The notes below the pieces were generated by a model, which saw nothing but the letters and a program-made list of their open reading frames with translations, ran no database searches and was not told where the DNA came from. A stretch of 64,000 bases of DNA from Polaromonas sp. CF318 (GTDB lineage: Bacteria; Pseudomonadota; Gammaproteobacteria; Burkholderiales; Burkholderiaceae_C), in contig NZ_AKIV01000043.1 of NCBI RefSeq assembly GCF_000282655.1, positions 18,155-82,154 on the forward strand, written 5' to 3'. A program made the translations under genes and the position numbers. This document shows positions 1 to 8,782 of the stretch, in pieces; position 1 is the stretch's first letter, and each line of letters opens with the position of its first letter.

Positions 1-631
1 CATGGCGTCGGTGCTGTGGATACGCTATTCCTACCTGATCGAGCTGAACCAGGCCATGGCCTACGGCCCCAGCTATGACCCCGTCACCCGCATGCGCTCC
101 AACAGCGAAACCAACAATATGTTGAACGGGGCTTTCAGGGATTACCGCGACAAGCCGGTGCCGATGGGCGTGATCGTGGTTTCCCTCGCCAACCTCTATG
201 TGCTGGAAAAGCTCTATGGCCTGGCTGCCGTCAACCATGCGCTGTTTGTCTGCGCCGGGCGGCTGCGGCGCACCGTGCCGGCCCATGTGGAGATGGGGCG
301 CCTGGGCGAGGACGGCTTTTTGCTGCTGATGCGCAACTGCCACGACAGCGGCGACCTGATCCACCTGGCGCGCCGCGTGCAGGCCGCGCTGACGCGCACC
401 GTGACGCTCAACACCAGCCTGGACGTCGGCACGGTAGCCGGCCAGCAGACGCCCTGGGCGGCGGAGGTCGGCCTGGGCGTGCTGCGGGTGTCCAAAACCG
501 ATGCGCGCGCCTCCTCGGCGGTGGGACTGGGGCGCGGCATGTCGCGCGCGGCGCTGGGTTATCCCAGCCGCATTGCCTGGTTTGACGAGGGCAGCGGGGA
601 AATCGTCGACATGCCGGTGCTGGCGGCCTGA
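1..631 (+). CDS. Degenerate GGDEF-domain protein, 5' partial
   Basis: C-terminal part of a diguanylate-cyclase-like protein cut by the window start. An ATG exists at base 2, but the first residues read like the end of a membrane segment running into a GGDEF domain, so the gene very probably begins upstream. The domain opens with DPVTRMRSN (family form DPLTGLPNR), and the signature position reads G-E-D-G-F at residues 102-106 counted from that ATG, instead of GGDEF. The metal-binding Asp expected near residue 61 is also missing. Such domains normally cannot make cyclic-di-GMP and often act as receptors or partners. The fold is fairly sure; loss of activity is an inference from the missing residues. 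It ends 95 bases before hrpA. Confidence 0.7.
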   Translation, partial: MASVLWIRYSYLIELNQAMAYGPSYDPVTRMRSNSETNNMLNGAFRDYRDKPVPMGVIVVSLANLYVLEKLYGLAAVNHALFVCAGRLRRTVPAHVEMGRLGEDGFLLLMRNCHDSGDLIHLARRVQAALTRTVTLNTSLDVGTVAGQQTPWAAEVGLGVLRVSKTDARASSAVGLGRGMSRAALGYPSRIAWFDEGSGEIVDMPVLAA

Positions 632-726
632 GCCGGCACAGCCTCGGCACGCGGGGCTTTGCGGAAGCGCCGATAATTGGCGGCTTTGGCCGTCCCGGCC
701 CCGCGCATTCCTTACGGCTCTTCCCT

Positions 727-3700
727 TTGTCCCCTGCTTTGACTCCCCTGACCATCACCTTTCCCGAATCGCTGCCCGTCTCCGGCAAGCGCGATGAGAT
801 CACCGCCGCGATGGCGGCCCACCAGGTCGTCATCGTCTGCGGCGAGACCGGCTCGGGCAAGACCACTCAGCTGCCCAAGATCGCGCTGGCCATGGGCCGC
901 GGCAAGCTCAACTACCCGCCGGGGCAGGGCCGGCTCATAGGCCACACCCAGCCGCGCCGCATCGCCGCCTCCAGCGTGGCCAAGCGCATCGCCGAAGAAC
1001 TCAAGACACCGCTGGGCGAGGTGGTGGGCTACAAGGTGCGCTTCCAGGACCGGCTCTCGCGCGATGCCTCGGTCAAGCTGATGACCGATGGCATTTTGCT
1101 GGCCGAGACGCAGACGGACCCGCTGCTGAAGGCCTACGACACCATCATCATCGACGAGGCCCACGAACGCAGCCTGAATATCGACTTCCTGCTGGGCTAT
1201 TTGCGCCAACTGCTGCCGCGCCGGCCCGACCTCAAGGTGGTCATCACGTCGGCGACGATTGATGCCCAGCGCTTTGCCGATTACTTTGCCTCGGCCAAAG
1301 GCCCTGCGCCGGTCATCATGGTTTCCGGCCGCATGTTTCCGGTCGAACAGCGCTACCGCCCGTTTGAAGAGTCGCGCGAGCACGACCTCAACGACGCGAT
1401 CGCCGACGCGGTCGACGAGCTCTGGCTGAGCCCGCACAGCGCGGGCGACATCCTGGTGTTCCTGCCGGGCGAGCGCGAAATCCGCGAGGCGGCCGACCAT
1501 TTGCGCAAGCACCTGGCGCACCAGCCGCTGACGCGCAATGCCGAGGTGCTGCCGCTGTTCGCGCGCCTGAGCCAGGCCGAGCAGGACCGGATTTTTGACG
1601 GCCACAGCGGCCGGCGCATCGTGCTGGCGACCAACGTGGCCGAAACCTCGCTGACCGTGCCCGGCATCCGCTATGTGATCGATGCCGGCACCGCGCGCGT
1701 CAAGCGCTACAGCTTTCGCAACAAGGTCGAGCAACTGATGGTGGAGCCGGTGTCGCAAGCGGCGGCCAACCAGCGCGCCGGCCGCTGCGGCCGCGTGGCC
1801 GACGGCATCTGCATACGCCTTTACGACGAGAAGGACTTTCAGGGCCGCCAGCCCTTTACCGACCCGGAAATCCTGCGCAGCTCGCTGGCTTCGGTGATTC
1901 TGCGCATGAAGGCGCTGCACCTGGGCAATGTCGAGGAATTCGCTTTCATTGAGCCGCCGCAGCGCCGCGCCATTGCCGACGGCTACCAGCTGCTGGCCGA
2001 GCTCGGCGCCGTGGACGAGGACAACGAACTCACGCCCGTGGGCCGCACGCTGGCCAAGCTGCCGCTGGACCCGCGTGTGGGCCGCATGATCCTCGAAGCC
2101 AGGGACCGCAATGCGCTGGACGAGGTGCTGGTGATCGCCAGTGCGCTCAGCGTGCAGGACGTGCGCGACCGGCCCATGGACAAGCAGGCCCAGGCCGACC
2201 AGCAGCACGCCAAGTTCGACGACGAAAAAAGCGAGTTCAGCGGCTACCTCAAGCTCTGGAAATGGCTGGGCGATGCGCGCGGCGGCCATGGCGCGTCGCG
2301 CGGTCGCGTGACGCCTCCTGAAACAGCACCCGTGCTGCGGGCCGAAGGCCCCCAGCACAAGCTCTCGAATCGCCAGTATGAAAACCTGCTGCGCGAGAAC
2401 TACGTCAACGTGCGCCGTGTGCGTGAATGGCGCGACATCCATTCGCAGCTGCATACAGTGGTGGGTGAACAGAAATGGGTGCTCAATGACAAGCCCGCCA
2501 GCTATGAGCAATTGCACCTGTCCATGCTGTGCGGCCTGCTGGGCAATATAGGCTGCAAGAGCGACGAGGAAGACTGGTACCTGGGTGCGCGTGGCATCAA
2601 GTTTTACCGCCATCCCGGTGCGCGCCTGAGCAAAAAACCGGGCCGCTGGATCGTGGCGGCCGAACTGGTGGAAACCACGCGCCTATTCGGCCGCGGCATC
2701 GCCAATATAGACCCGGCCTGGATAGAGCAGGTGGCCGGCCATCTTTTGTCCAGACAGCTGCTGGACCCGCACTGGGAGAAAAAGGCCGCCCAGGTCACGG
2801 CGCTGGAGCGCGCCACGCTGTACGGCCTGGTGGTTTACAACGGGCGGCGCGTCAACTTCGGCCGGGTCGACCCGGTCACGGCGCGAGAGATCTTTATCCG
2901 CGAGGCACTGGTCGCCGGTAACTGGGACACCAGGCTGCCTTTTTTGGCGGCCAACCAGAAGCTGATCCAGCAGGTGCAGGACCTGGAACACAAGGCCAGG
3001 CGCCAGGATGTGCTGGTCGATGAGGAACTGATCTACGCCTTTTACGACCAGCAATTGCCGGCCGACGTGCACAGCGGCGCGGGCTGCGAGCACTGGTACA
3101 AGGAAGAGTCGAAAAAGCAGCCGCAGCTCCTGCTGCTGACCCGCGAAGAACTGATGCGCCACGAAGCGGCCGGCATCACCACCCAGTCTTTCCCCAAAAC
3201 CTTGCGCATGGGTGGGGTGGATTGCTTGGTGACCTACCTGCACGAGCCCGGCGACGCGCGCGACGGCGTGACCGTGGACGTGCCGCTGTTCGCGCTCAAC
3301 CAGGTCAATGAGGAGCGCTGCGAGTGGCTGGTGCCGGGCATGCTCAAGGACAAGGTCCAGGCGCTGATCAAGACACTGCACCAGCGCCCGCGCTCGCGCC
3401 TAGTGCCGCTGCCCGAGACCGCGGCGCGCATGACGGAGCAGCTGCTGCAGCCCGAAGTCTTCGGCAGCGGTTCGCTCACGGACGCGGTGCTCAAGCTGGT
3501 GCGCGACGCGACCTCGCTGGACATCAAGCGCAACGACATGAAGCTGGACATGCTGCCGCCGCATCTGTTCATGAACTTCCGCGTGGTCGACGAGCACGGC
3601 CGCCAGCTGGGCGCGGGCCGCAACCTGGGCGCGCTCAAGGGCGAACTGGGCTCGCAGGCGCGCGGCGCCTTCCAGGCGCTGGCGGGGCTCAAGAACCTCG

Positions 3701-4671
3701 CGAAAGCACCCGAGCCGGCCGCCCATCCAGGCAAGACTCCCCCTGCCGGCAAGCCCGGCGCTCCGGCAGCGGCGGAAAAACCGGCGGTCAAGGTGGCGGA
3801 GCGCTACACAGGCTGGAGTTTTGGCGAATTGCCCGAGCTCATGGAAATCCGCAAGGGCTCGCAGACCTTGATAGGCTTTCCGGCGCTGATTGACCTGGGC
3901 GACGCGGTCACCATAGAGGTGTTCGACGAACCCGATGCGGCGGCCGCAAAACACCGTGCCGGCCTGCGCCGGCTGTTTGCGCTGCAGATCAAGGACGCGC
4001 TCAAATACCTCGAGAAGAACCTGCCCGAGCTGCAGAAGATGGCCACGGCCTACATGCTGGTGGGCCGTGCGGCCGATAACTCCGGCGGCGGCACGCTCGA
4101 GGAACTGCGTGAGCAGATCATCGAGGTCGCGCTGGACCGTGCCTTCCTGCTCGATCCGTTGCCCACCAGCGAGGGCGAATTCAAGAAGCGCATCGAAGAC
4201 GGCCGGGGCCGCCTGACCCTGATTGCCAGCGAGGTCGCCCGGCTGGCCGCGGGCATTCTCACCGAATTCGCCGCGGCCCAGCGCAAGATCAAGGACAGCA
4301 AAAACGCCGCCGAAGCCGCGGCCGACGCCGCCCAGCAACTGCAGCGCCTGGTGCCCAAGCGTTTTCTGGCGGTCACGCCTTATGCGCAACTGCAGCATTT
4401 CGCGCGCTACCTCAAAGCCATCACCTTGCGGCTGGAAAAATGGCGCGCCGACCCGGCACGCGACGCCGCGCGCCTGGCTGAACTGCGGCCGCAGGAACAG
4501 CGCTACTGGCGCCTGGTGGCCGAACGCAAGGGCGCGGTCGACGCGCGCATGCAGGAGTTCCGCTGGCTGCTGGAGGAATTGCGCGTGAGCTTTTTTGCGC
4601 AGGAGCTGCGCACGCCGCAACCGGTCAGCATCAAGAGGTTGGAAAAGGCCTGGGCTCAACTGAATAGTTGA
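727..4671 (+). CDS. hrpA: ATP-dependent RNA helicase HrpA (DEAH box)
   Basis: A 1314-residue DEAH-box helicase, the usual length for bacterial HrpA, thought to act on mRNA and on stalled or collided ribosomes. Walker A GETGSGKT is at residues 39-46 and DEAH at 143-146. The helicase C region (QRAGRCGR, about residue 350), HA2/OB region and long HrpA-specific C-terminal domain (DUF3418) follow in order. The start is TTG at 727. No in-frame ATG lies closer than residue 29, which would leave only ten residues before Walker A, so TTG is preferred. A short low-complexity Pro/Ala/Lys linker sits near residues 1000-1025. An intrinsic terminator follows. The long minus-strand open frames across this gene are GC-driven shadows. 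Confidence 0.96.
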   Translation: MSPALTPLTITFPESLPVSGKRDEITAAMAAHQVVIVCGETGSGKTTQLPKIALAMGRGKLNYPPGQGRLIGHTQPRRIAASSVAKRIAEELKTPLGEVVGYKVRFQDRLSRDASVKLMTDGILLAETQTDPLLKAYDTIIIDEAHERSLNIDFLLGYLRQLLPRRPDLKVVITSATIDAQRFADYFASAKGPAPVIMVSGRMFPVEQRYRPFEESREHDLNDAIADAVDELWLSPHSAGDILVFLPGEREIREAADHLRKHLAHQPLTRNAEVLPLFARLSQAEQDRIFDGHSGRRIVLATNVAETSLTVPGIRYVIDAGTARVKRYSFRNKVEQLMVEPVSQAAANQRAGRCGRVADGICIRLYDEKDFQGRQPFTDPEILRSSLASVILRMKALHLGNVEEFAFIEPPQRRAIADGYQLLAELGAVDEDNELTPVGRTLAKLPLDPRVGRMILEARDRNALDEVLVIASALSVQDVRDRPMDKQAQADQQHAKFDDEKSEFSGYLKLWKWLGDARGGHGASRGRVTPPETAPVLRAEGPQHKLSNRQYENLLRENYVNVRRVREWRDIHSQLHTVVGEQKWVLNDKPASYEQLHLSMLCGLLGNIGCKSDEEDWYLGARGIKFYRHPGARLSKKPGRWIVAAELVETTRLFGRGIANIDPAWIEQVAGHLLSRQLLDPHWEKKAAQVTALERATLYGLVVYNGRRVNFGRVDPVTAREIFIREALVAGNWDTRLPFLAANQKLIQQVQDLEHKARRQDVLVDEELIYAFYDQQLPADVHSGAGCEHWYKEESKKQPQLLLLTREELMRHEAAGITTQSFPKTLRMGGVDCLVTYLHEPGDARDGVTVDVPLFALNQVNEERCEWLVPGMLKDKVQALIKTLHQRPRSRLVPLPETAARMTEQLLQPEVFGSGSLTDAVLKLVRDATSLDIKRNDMKLDMLPPHLFMNFRVVDEHGRQLGAGRNLGALKGELGSQARGAFQALAGLKNLAKAPEPAAHPGKTPPAGKPGAPAAAEKPAVKVAERYTGWSFGELPELMEIRKGSQTLIGFPALIDLGDAVTIEVFDEPDAAAAKHRAGLRRLFALQIKDALKYLEKNLPELQKMATAYMLVGRAADNSGGGTLEELREQIIEVALDRAFLLDPLPTSEGEFKKRIEDGRGRLTLIASEVARLAAGILTEFAAAQRKIKDSKNAAEAAADAAQQLQRLVPKRFLAVTPYAQLQHFARYLKAITLRLEKWRADPARDAARLAELRPQEQRYWRLVAERKGAVDARMQEFRWLLEELRVSFFAQELRTPQPVSIKRLEKAWAQLNS

Positions 4672-4692
4672 GGCCAGGCTTTCCAGGCGCAT

Positions 4693-4725
4693 AAAAAATG
4701 GCCTTGCATTGCAAGGCCATTTTTC
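4693..4725. terminator. Bidirectional intrinsic terminator after hrpA
   Basis: An 11-base perfect stem (ATGGCCTTGCA and its complement) flanked by A-run and T-run, so it can stop transcription from both sides. It sits between the hrpA stop and the end of the convergent DUF3309 gene. Confidence 0.85.
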
Positions 4726-4742
4726 CTGGTGAAACCGCGTGG

Positions 4743-4901
4743 CTAGATACGACCCATCAGCAGCAGGATGATGAGGATCAGCACGACCAAGCCAAGGCCG
4801 CCGCTGGGCCCGTAGCCCCAGCTGCGGCTGTGGCCCCAGGTGGGCAGGGCGCCGACCAGGATCAGGATCAGGACAATCAGCAGGATGAGCGATAGGGACA
4901 T
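4743..4901 (-). CDS. DUF3309 small membrane protein (52 aa)
   Basis: Short minus-strand gene. The translation begins MSLSLILLIVLILILVGALP, continues with a Trp-Gly/Ser-Gly-rich turn, and ends in a second hydrophobic run (LGLVVLILIILLLMG). Two membrane segments around a WGHSRSWGYGPSGG loop are the hallmark of the DUF3309 family. AGGAG lies eight bases before the ATG. The family has no assigned biochemical role; members often sit near stress genes in proteobacteria. It is convergent with hrpA and shares its bidirectional terminator. Confidence 0.85.
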   Translation of the reverse strand: MSLSLILLIVLILILVGALPTWGHSRSWGYGPSGGLGLVVLILIILLLMGRI

Positions 4902-5009
4902 TTGGAGGCACTCCTAGTTATGTGTGTGCCTTGATTCTTGCCCGGGCCCCGGCCTGATCAAGCAGGAGGGGGGCCTGTCCAACCGTCGGTCAATGCTGAC
5001 AGCCTTGGC

Positions 5010-6185
5010 CTACAGCCTGGCGAGTCGCTGCAGCGCAGTGTTCAGGGTTTCGTCCTTTTTGGCGAAGCAAAAGCGCACCACACGCTGGTCGAAGCCGTTG
5101 CCGTAAAAAGCCGACAGCGGAATGGCCGCGACGCCGATCTCGGTGGTCAGCCACTTGCAGAATTCGGCTTCATCGAGGTCGCTGACCTCGGAGATGTCCA
5201 CGCACTGGAAGTAACTGCCTTCGCTGGGCAGCAGCTTGAAGCGGGTTTTGGCCAGGCCCTCACGGAACAGGTCGCGCTTGCGCTGGTAGAAGGCCGGCAG
5301 GCCCAGGTAGGGCTGCTCGTCGGCCATGTAGGCGGCCAGGCCATGCTGGACCGGCGTGTTGACCGTGAAGACATTGAACTGGTGCACCTTGCGGAATTCG
5401 GCCGTCAGCGCGGCGGGCGCGGCCACGTAGCCGACCTTCCAGCCGGTGACGTGATAGGTCTTGCCGAAGCTGCTCACGATAAAGGCGCGCGCGGCCAGGC
5501 CCGGGAAGCGCGCCGCGCTCTGGTGGATGCGGCCCTGGGCCGCGTCGAACACCATGTGCTCGTAGACCTCGTCGCTGATCAGCAGCACCTCGGTGGGCGC
5601 CAGCAGCTCCTGCAGCGCGAGCATGTCGGCTTCGCTCCAGACCGTGGCGCTGGGGTTGTGCGGCGAGTTGACGATGATGGCGCGCGTGCGCGGCGTGATG
5701 GCCGCGGCGATCTTGCCGAAGTCGGGGCGGAAGGTGCCGGGTGTCAGCGGCACTCGCACGACCTTGCCGCCGGCCAGCTCGATATTGGGCACGTAACTGT
5801 CGTAGCAGGGCTCCAGCACGATGACCTCATCGCCGGGATGGACCACCGCCAGGATGATGGTGATGATGGCCTGCGTCGCGCCGGCGGTGATGGTGATCTC
5901 GCTATTGGCGTCGTAACGATGGCCGTAGAGCCTGGCCACCTTGGCCGAGATGGCCTCGCGCAGCACCGGCACGCCCGTCATGGGCGGGTACTGGTTCAGG
6001 CCTTTAGTCATGGCGTCGGTGACGGCATTGACCAGCTGCGGGTCGCATTCAAAGTCAGGGAAACCCTGGCCCAGGTTGACGGCGCCTTTTTCGGCGGCCA
6101 AGGTGGACATGACCGTGAATATCGTGGTGCCTACGGCGGGCAATTTGGTTTGTAGCGTGGGGGTGCGTTCGAGGGTGGTGGTCAT
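5010..6185 (-). CDS. PLP-dependent aminotransferase, methionine aminotransferase (YbdL) type
   Basis: A 391-residue fold-type I class I/II aminotransferase. Visible landmarks are NLGQGFPDFE near the N-terminus, the NSPHNPSA substrate-loop motif, LISDEVYEHMVF with the cofactor-binding Asp and Tyr, SSFGKTYHVTGWKVGY with the Schiff-base Lys, and a final RVVRFCFAK that carries the carboxylate-binding Arg. This pattern matches the YbdL/kynurenine aminotransferase group, which works on methionine, glutamine or aromatic amino acids. The start was set at the ATG at 6185 (MTTTLERTP); the frame stays open upstream but only through the neighbouring gene. It lies 26 bases after the CysB-type gene, so co-transcription and a sulfur amino acid role are plausible. 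Confidence 0.88.
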   Translation of the reverse strand: MTTTLERTPTLQTKLPAVGTTIFTVMSTLAAEKGAVNLGQGFPDFECDPQLVNAVTDAMTKGLNQYPPMTGVPVLREAISAKVARLYGHRYDANSEITITAGATQAIITIILAVVHPGDEVIVLEPCYDSYVPNIELAGGKVVRVPLTPGTFRPDFGKIAAAITPRTRAIIVNSPHNPSATVWSEADMLALQELLAPTEVLLISDEVYEHMVFDAAQGRIHQSAARFPGLAARAFIVSSFGKTYHVTGWKVGYVAAPAALTAEFRKVHQFNVFTVNTPVQHGLAAYMADEQPYLGLPAFYQRKRDLFREGLAKTRFKLLPSEGSYFQCVDISEVSDLDEAEFCKWLTTEIGVAAIPLSAFYGNGFDQRVVRFCFAKKDETLNTALQRLARL

Positions 6186-6211
6186 AGCTGCGGGGGCGCT
6201 TCGAGGGTGGA

Positions 6212-7156
6212 TCAAATCTCGTAATCGTTGACGCGGCCGGCCATTGCCTTGGTGATCAGGGCGCGGTCCAGCTTGTCGCTGAGCAATTCGGCGAATTTGT
6301 AGACAAAGTTGCGCAGGTAGGCGCTGCGCTTGAACGCCACGCGGGCCACGTTGATGCCGAACAGCGGGCCGGCCGGGATGGCGATCAGGTCGCTGTTGGT
6401 GCCGTCTTCCTTGATCGCCATTTCGGCCACGATGCCCACGCCCAGGCCCAGGCGCACATAGGTCTTGATGACGTCGGAGTCGATGGCCTCCAGCGCGATG
6501 CGCGGCTGCAGGCGCTTGGCGGCAAAAGCCAGGTCTATCTTGGTGCGGCCGGTGAAGGACGGGTGGTAGGTGATCAGCGGTTCTTCGGCCAGGTCTTCCA
6601 GCGAAATGTTTTCTTTTTTCGCCAGCGGATGGTCCACGGGGATCACCAGCATGTGCTGCCATTCGTAGCAGGGCAGGGTGACGAGGTCGTCGTACTGCGT
6701 CAGTGACTCGGTGGCGATGCCGATTTCGGCGACCTCGTCGAGCACCATGCGCGCCACCTGGTCGGGCGAGCCCTGGTGCAGGCTGACGTTGACTTTGGGA
6801 AAGGCCTCGCGCAGTTTGGCCACCGGCTGCGGCAGCACATAGCGGGCCTGGGTGTGCGTGGTGGCGATGGACAGCGTGCCGCTGTCCTGGGCCGAGAACT
6901 GCTCGCCGATGCGGCGCAGGTTGCCGACCTCGCGCATGATGAGCTCTATGCTTTTGAGCACATGCTCGCCGGGCTCAGTGACGCGCTTGAGGCGCTTGCC
7001 GTGCCGCGCGAAGATTTCCACGCCCAGTTCTTCCTCGAGTTCGATGATGGCCTTGGAAACGCCGGGCTGCGAGGTATGCAGGGCCTTGGCGGTCTCGGTG
7101 AGGTTCAGGTTGCGCCGTACGGCCTCCTGGACAAATCGGAATTGGTGAAGGTTCAT
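6212..7156 (-). CDS. cysB: CysB-type LysR family transcriptional regulator
   Basis: 314 residues. The N-terminal winged helix-turn-helix spans roughly residues 1-60 (LTETAKALHTSQPGVSKAI is the recognition region), followed by a periplasmic-binding-like effector domain. Length and the phrases TTHTQARYVLP and HQGSPDQVA are typical of CysB/Cbl, the regulators of sulfate assimilation that sense N-acetylserine or sulfate-related ligands. The neighbours fit sulfur metabolism: a CbiX-type chelatase that could supply siroheme lies upstream and a methionine-type aminotransferase downstream, all on the same strand. Whether the protein is CysB or a paralogue such as Cbl cannot be decided here. Confidence 0.9.
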   Translation of the reverse strand: MNLHQFRFVQEAVRRNLNLTETAKALHTSQPGVSKAIIELEEELGVEIFARHGKRLKRVTEPGEHVLKSIELIMREVGNLRRIGEQFSAQDSGTLSIATTHTQARYVLPQPVAKLREAFPKVNVSLHQGSPDQVARMVLDEVAEIGIATESLTQYDDLVTLPCYEWQHMLVIPVDHPLAKKENISLEDLAEEPLITYHPSFTGRTKIDLAFAAKRLQPRIALEAIDSDVIKTYVRLGLGVGIVAEMAIKEDGTNSDLIAIPAGPLFGINVARVAFKRSAYLRNFVYKFAELLSDKLDRALITKAMAGRVNDYEI

Positions 7157-7246
7157 ATCGAATTCAGGCTAATTATTGACTTTATTATGCCCGTATACCG
7201 CTATAGAGACGGCTGGCAGCCTGTTTGCCGCCGCGCCGGCCAAGCC

Positions 7247-7630
7247 TTAGCCCAGCGCGATGCTGGCCATCAGGGCTGTGAGTTCGGGGTATTCGCCGGC
7301 GGTGGGCAGCAGTTCCACGGCGATGCCGGGATGGCTGGCCTGGACTTGCGCGACCAGCCTCGGCAAGTCCTCCCGGGCATGTTTGCCCACGCCGAAGAAC
7401 AGCGGAAACACCCTGATGGCGCGTGCGCCGCCGGCGGCGAGTTCCGCCGCGGCCTCAGGCAGGGTGGGTGGGCAAAGCTCCAGGTAGGCGCAGAGCACGG
7501 ACGTGCCGGGCGCGCTGACGCGCACCTGCGCGGCCACAGCCTCTATGGGCGCGCGCCACAGCGGGTCGCGCGAGCCGTGGGCCAGCAGGATGATGCCGCG
7601 GGGCTGTGCTGCCGTGGTCGCCATCGCCAT
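7247..7630 (-). CDS. cbiX: Short CbiX-type sirohydrochlorin chelatase
   Basis: A 127-residue single-domain CbiX/SirB family protein. It opens with GIILLAHGSRDPLW, whose His is the metal-binding residue of class II chelatases. The second half carries VFPLFFGVGKHAREDLP, with the second conserved His. Members insert Co(II) or Fe(II) into sirohydrochlorin, for cobalamin or siroheme. Position beside cysB suggests siroheme for sulfite or nitrite reductase, but that is an inference. It begins 12 bases after lptG and may be read with it. A second ATG two codons in is an alternative start. Confidence 0.88.
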   Translation of the reverse strand: MAMATTAAQPRGIILLAHGSRDPLWRAPIEAVAAQVRVSAPGTSVLCAYLELCPPTLPEAAAELAAGGARAIRVFPLFFGVGKHAREDLPRLVAQVQASHPGIAVELLPTAGEYPELTALMASIALG

Positions 7631-7642
7631 TCGTGTCTGTGC

Positions 7643-8782
7643 CTAGCGCCGCAGCACCAGCCAGCCGAAAGCGCCCAGCGAGACAGCCATGTAGAGCAGG
7701 CCGGGCGTGGCGGCCGCCAGCCAGGGCATCCAGTTGCGCAGGTTGCCGATGTAGCCGAACACGTTGTTGAGCAGGAAGAAGCTGATACCTATCATGACCC
7801 CGGCAAACACATAACCCGCGATGCCGCCGGAGCGAAAGTGCAGGTAGGCAAAGGGCAGGGCCAGGATCACCATCACCAGGCAGCTGAGCGGGTAGAACAC
7901 CTTTTTCCAGAACTCGATTTCATAGCGCTGGGCCGTCTGGCCGTTGGCGTCCAGGTGGCGCACGTAGTTGAAGAGGTCTATGGTGCCCATGCGCTCGGGC
8001 TTGAGCAGCGCCACCGAGACCATTTCGGCGCTGATTTCAGTGGGCCAGCGGAAGGTCTCCAGCACCACCCGGTTGACCTTGGCGCTCTCCTGCGGCCTGG
8101 CGGCGCTGGGTGCGCCGCTGACCTCGAATTCCGCGCGCGTGGCCTGCTGCAGCTGCCAGGCATCGCCGGCGGCAAAGGTCGCCAGCGGCGCCTGGGTGGT
8201 GGAGACGATCAGCCCCTTGTTATTGAACTCAAACACCTGCACGCCCTGCATTTCGTTGTCGGGGGTGAGGGCTTTCACATTGACCACGTAGGTGTTGTAG
8301 GCCTGCTTTTCCTTGAGCCAGGCGCCGGTCTGGCCTATGGTGATCTTGCTCTGGTAGCGCGCCTTGAGCAGTTGCGCGGCTCGCTCGCTGGCGGGCGCCA
8401 CGTAGTCGCCCACCACGAAGCTGAACACCACAAACAGCGCGCCCAGGACCAGCAGCAGCTTGAGCGCGCGCCAGGGGCCCAGGCCGCTGGTTCGCAAAAT
8501 GGTGTATTCCGAACTTTGGGCCAGCCGCGCCATGACAAAAATCGTGCCTATCAGCACCGAAATGGGCAGCAGCTCGTAAAGGTGGTTGGGCACCAGCAGG
8601 CCCACATACAGCAGCGCATGGCGGATCTGGTAGATCTCGCCGGCGTTGATGCCGTTGCTTTTGCCGAGGTACTGCAGTTCATCGACCAGGTCGAAAAAGA
8701 AGAACAGGGCCAGAAAGCCCAGGGCCACCAGGGCGATGGCCGCCAGCACTTCCCCGTAAATCAGGCGGCGTATGGTTTTCAT
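7643..8782 (-). CDS. lptG: LPS export ABC transporter permease LptG
   Basis: A 379-residue inner-membrane permease of the LptB2FG complex, which extracts lipopolysaccharide and feeds it to LptC-LptA-LptD. Three membrane segments lie at the N-terminal side and three at the C-terminal side, around a large periplasmic beta-jellyroll domain (about residues 130-260), the YjgP/YjgQ layout. The start ATG overlaps the stop of lptF by four bases (ATGA), so the two are translationally coupled. The ATPase lptB is elsewhere, as is usual. Confidence 0.95.
   Translation of the reverse strand: MKTIRRLIYGEVLAAIALVALGFLALFFFFDLVDELQYLGKSNGINAGEIYQIRHALLYVGLLVPNHLYELLPISVLIGTIFVMARLAQSSEYTILRTSGLGPWRALKLLLVLGALFVVFSFVVGDYVAPASERAAQLLKARYQSKITIGQTGAWLKEKQAYNTYVVNVKALTPDNEMQGVQVFEFNNKGLIVSTTQAPLATFAAGDAWQLQQATRAEFEVSGAPSAARPQESAKVNRVVLETFRWPTEISAEMVSVALLKPERMGTIDLFNYVRHLDANGQTAQRYEIEFWKKVFYPLSCLVMVILALPFAYLHFRSGGIAGYVFAGVMIGISFFLLNNVFGYIGNLRNWMPWLAAATPGLLYMAVSLGAFGWLVLRR

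Noticed and set aside
712..2613. Minus-strand open frame of 633 codons over hrpA
   Set aside because: It lies fully antisense to a helicase with intact motifs and has low-complexity composition; it is a shadow frame.
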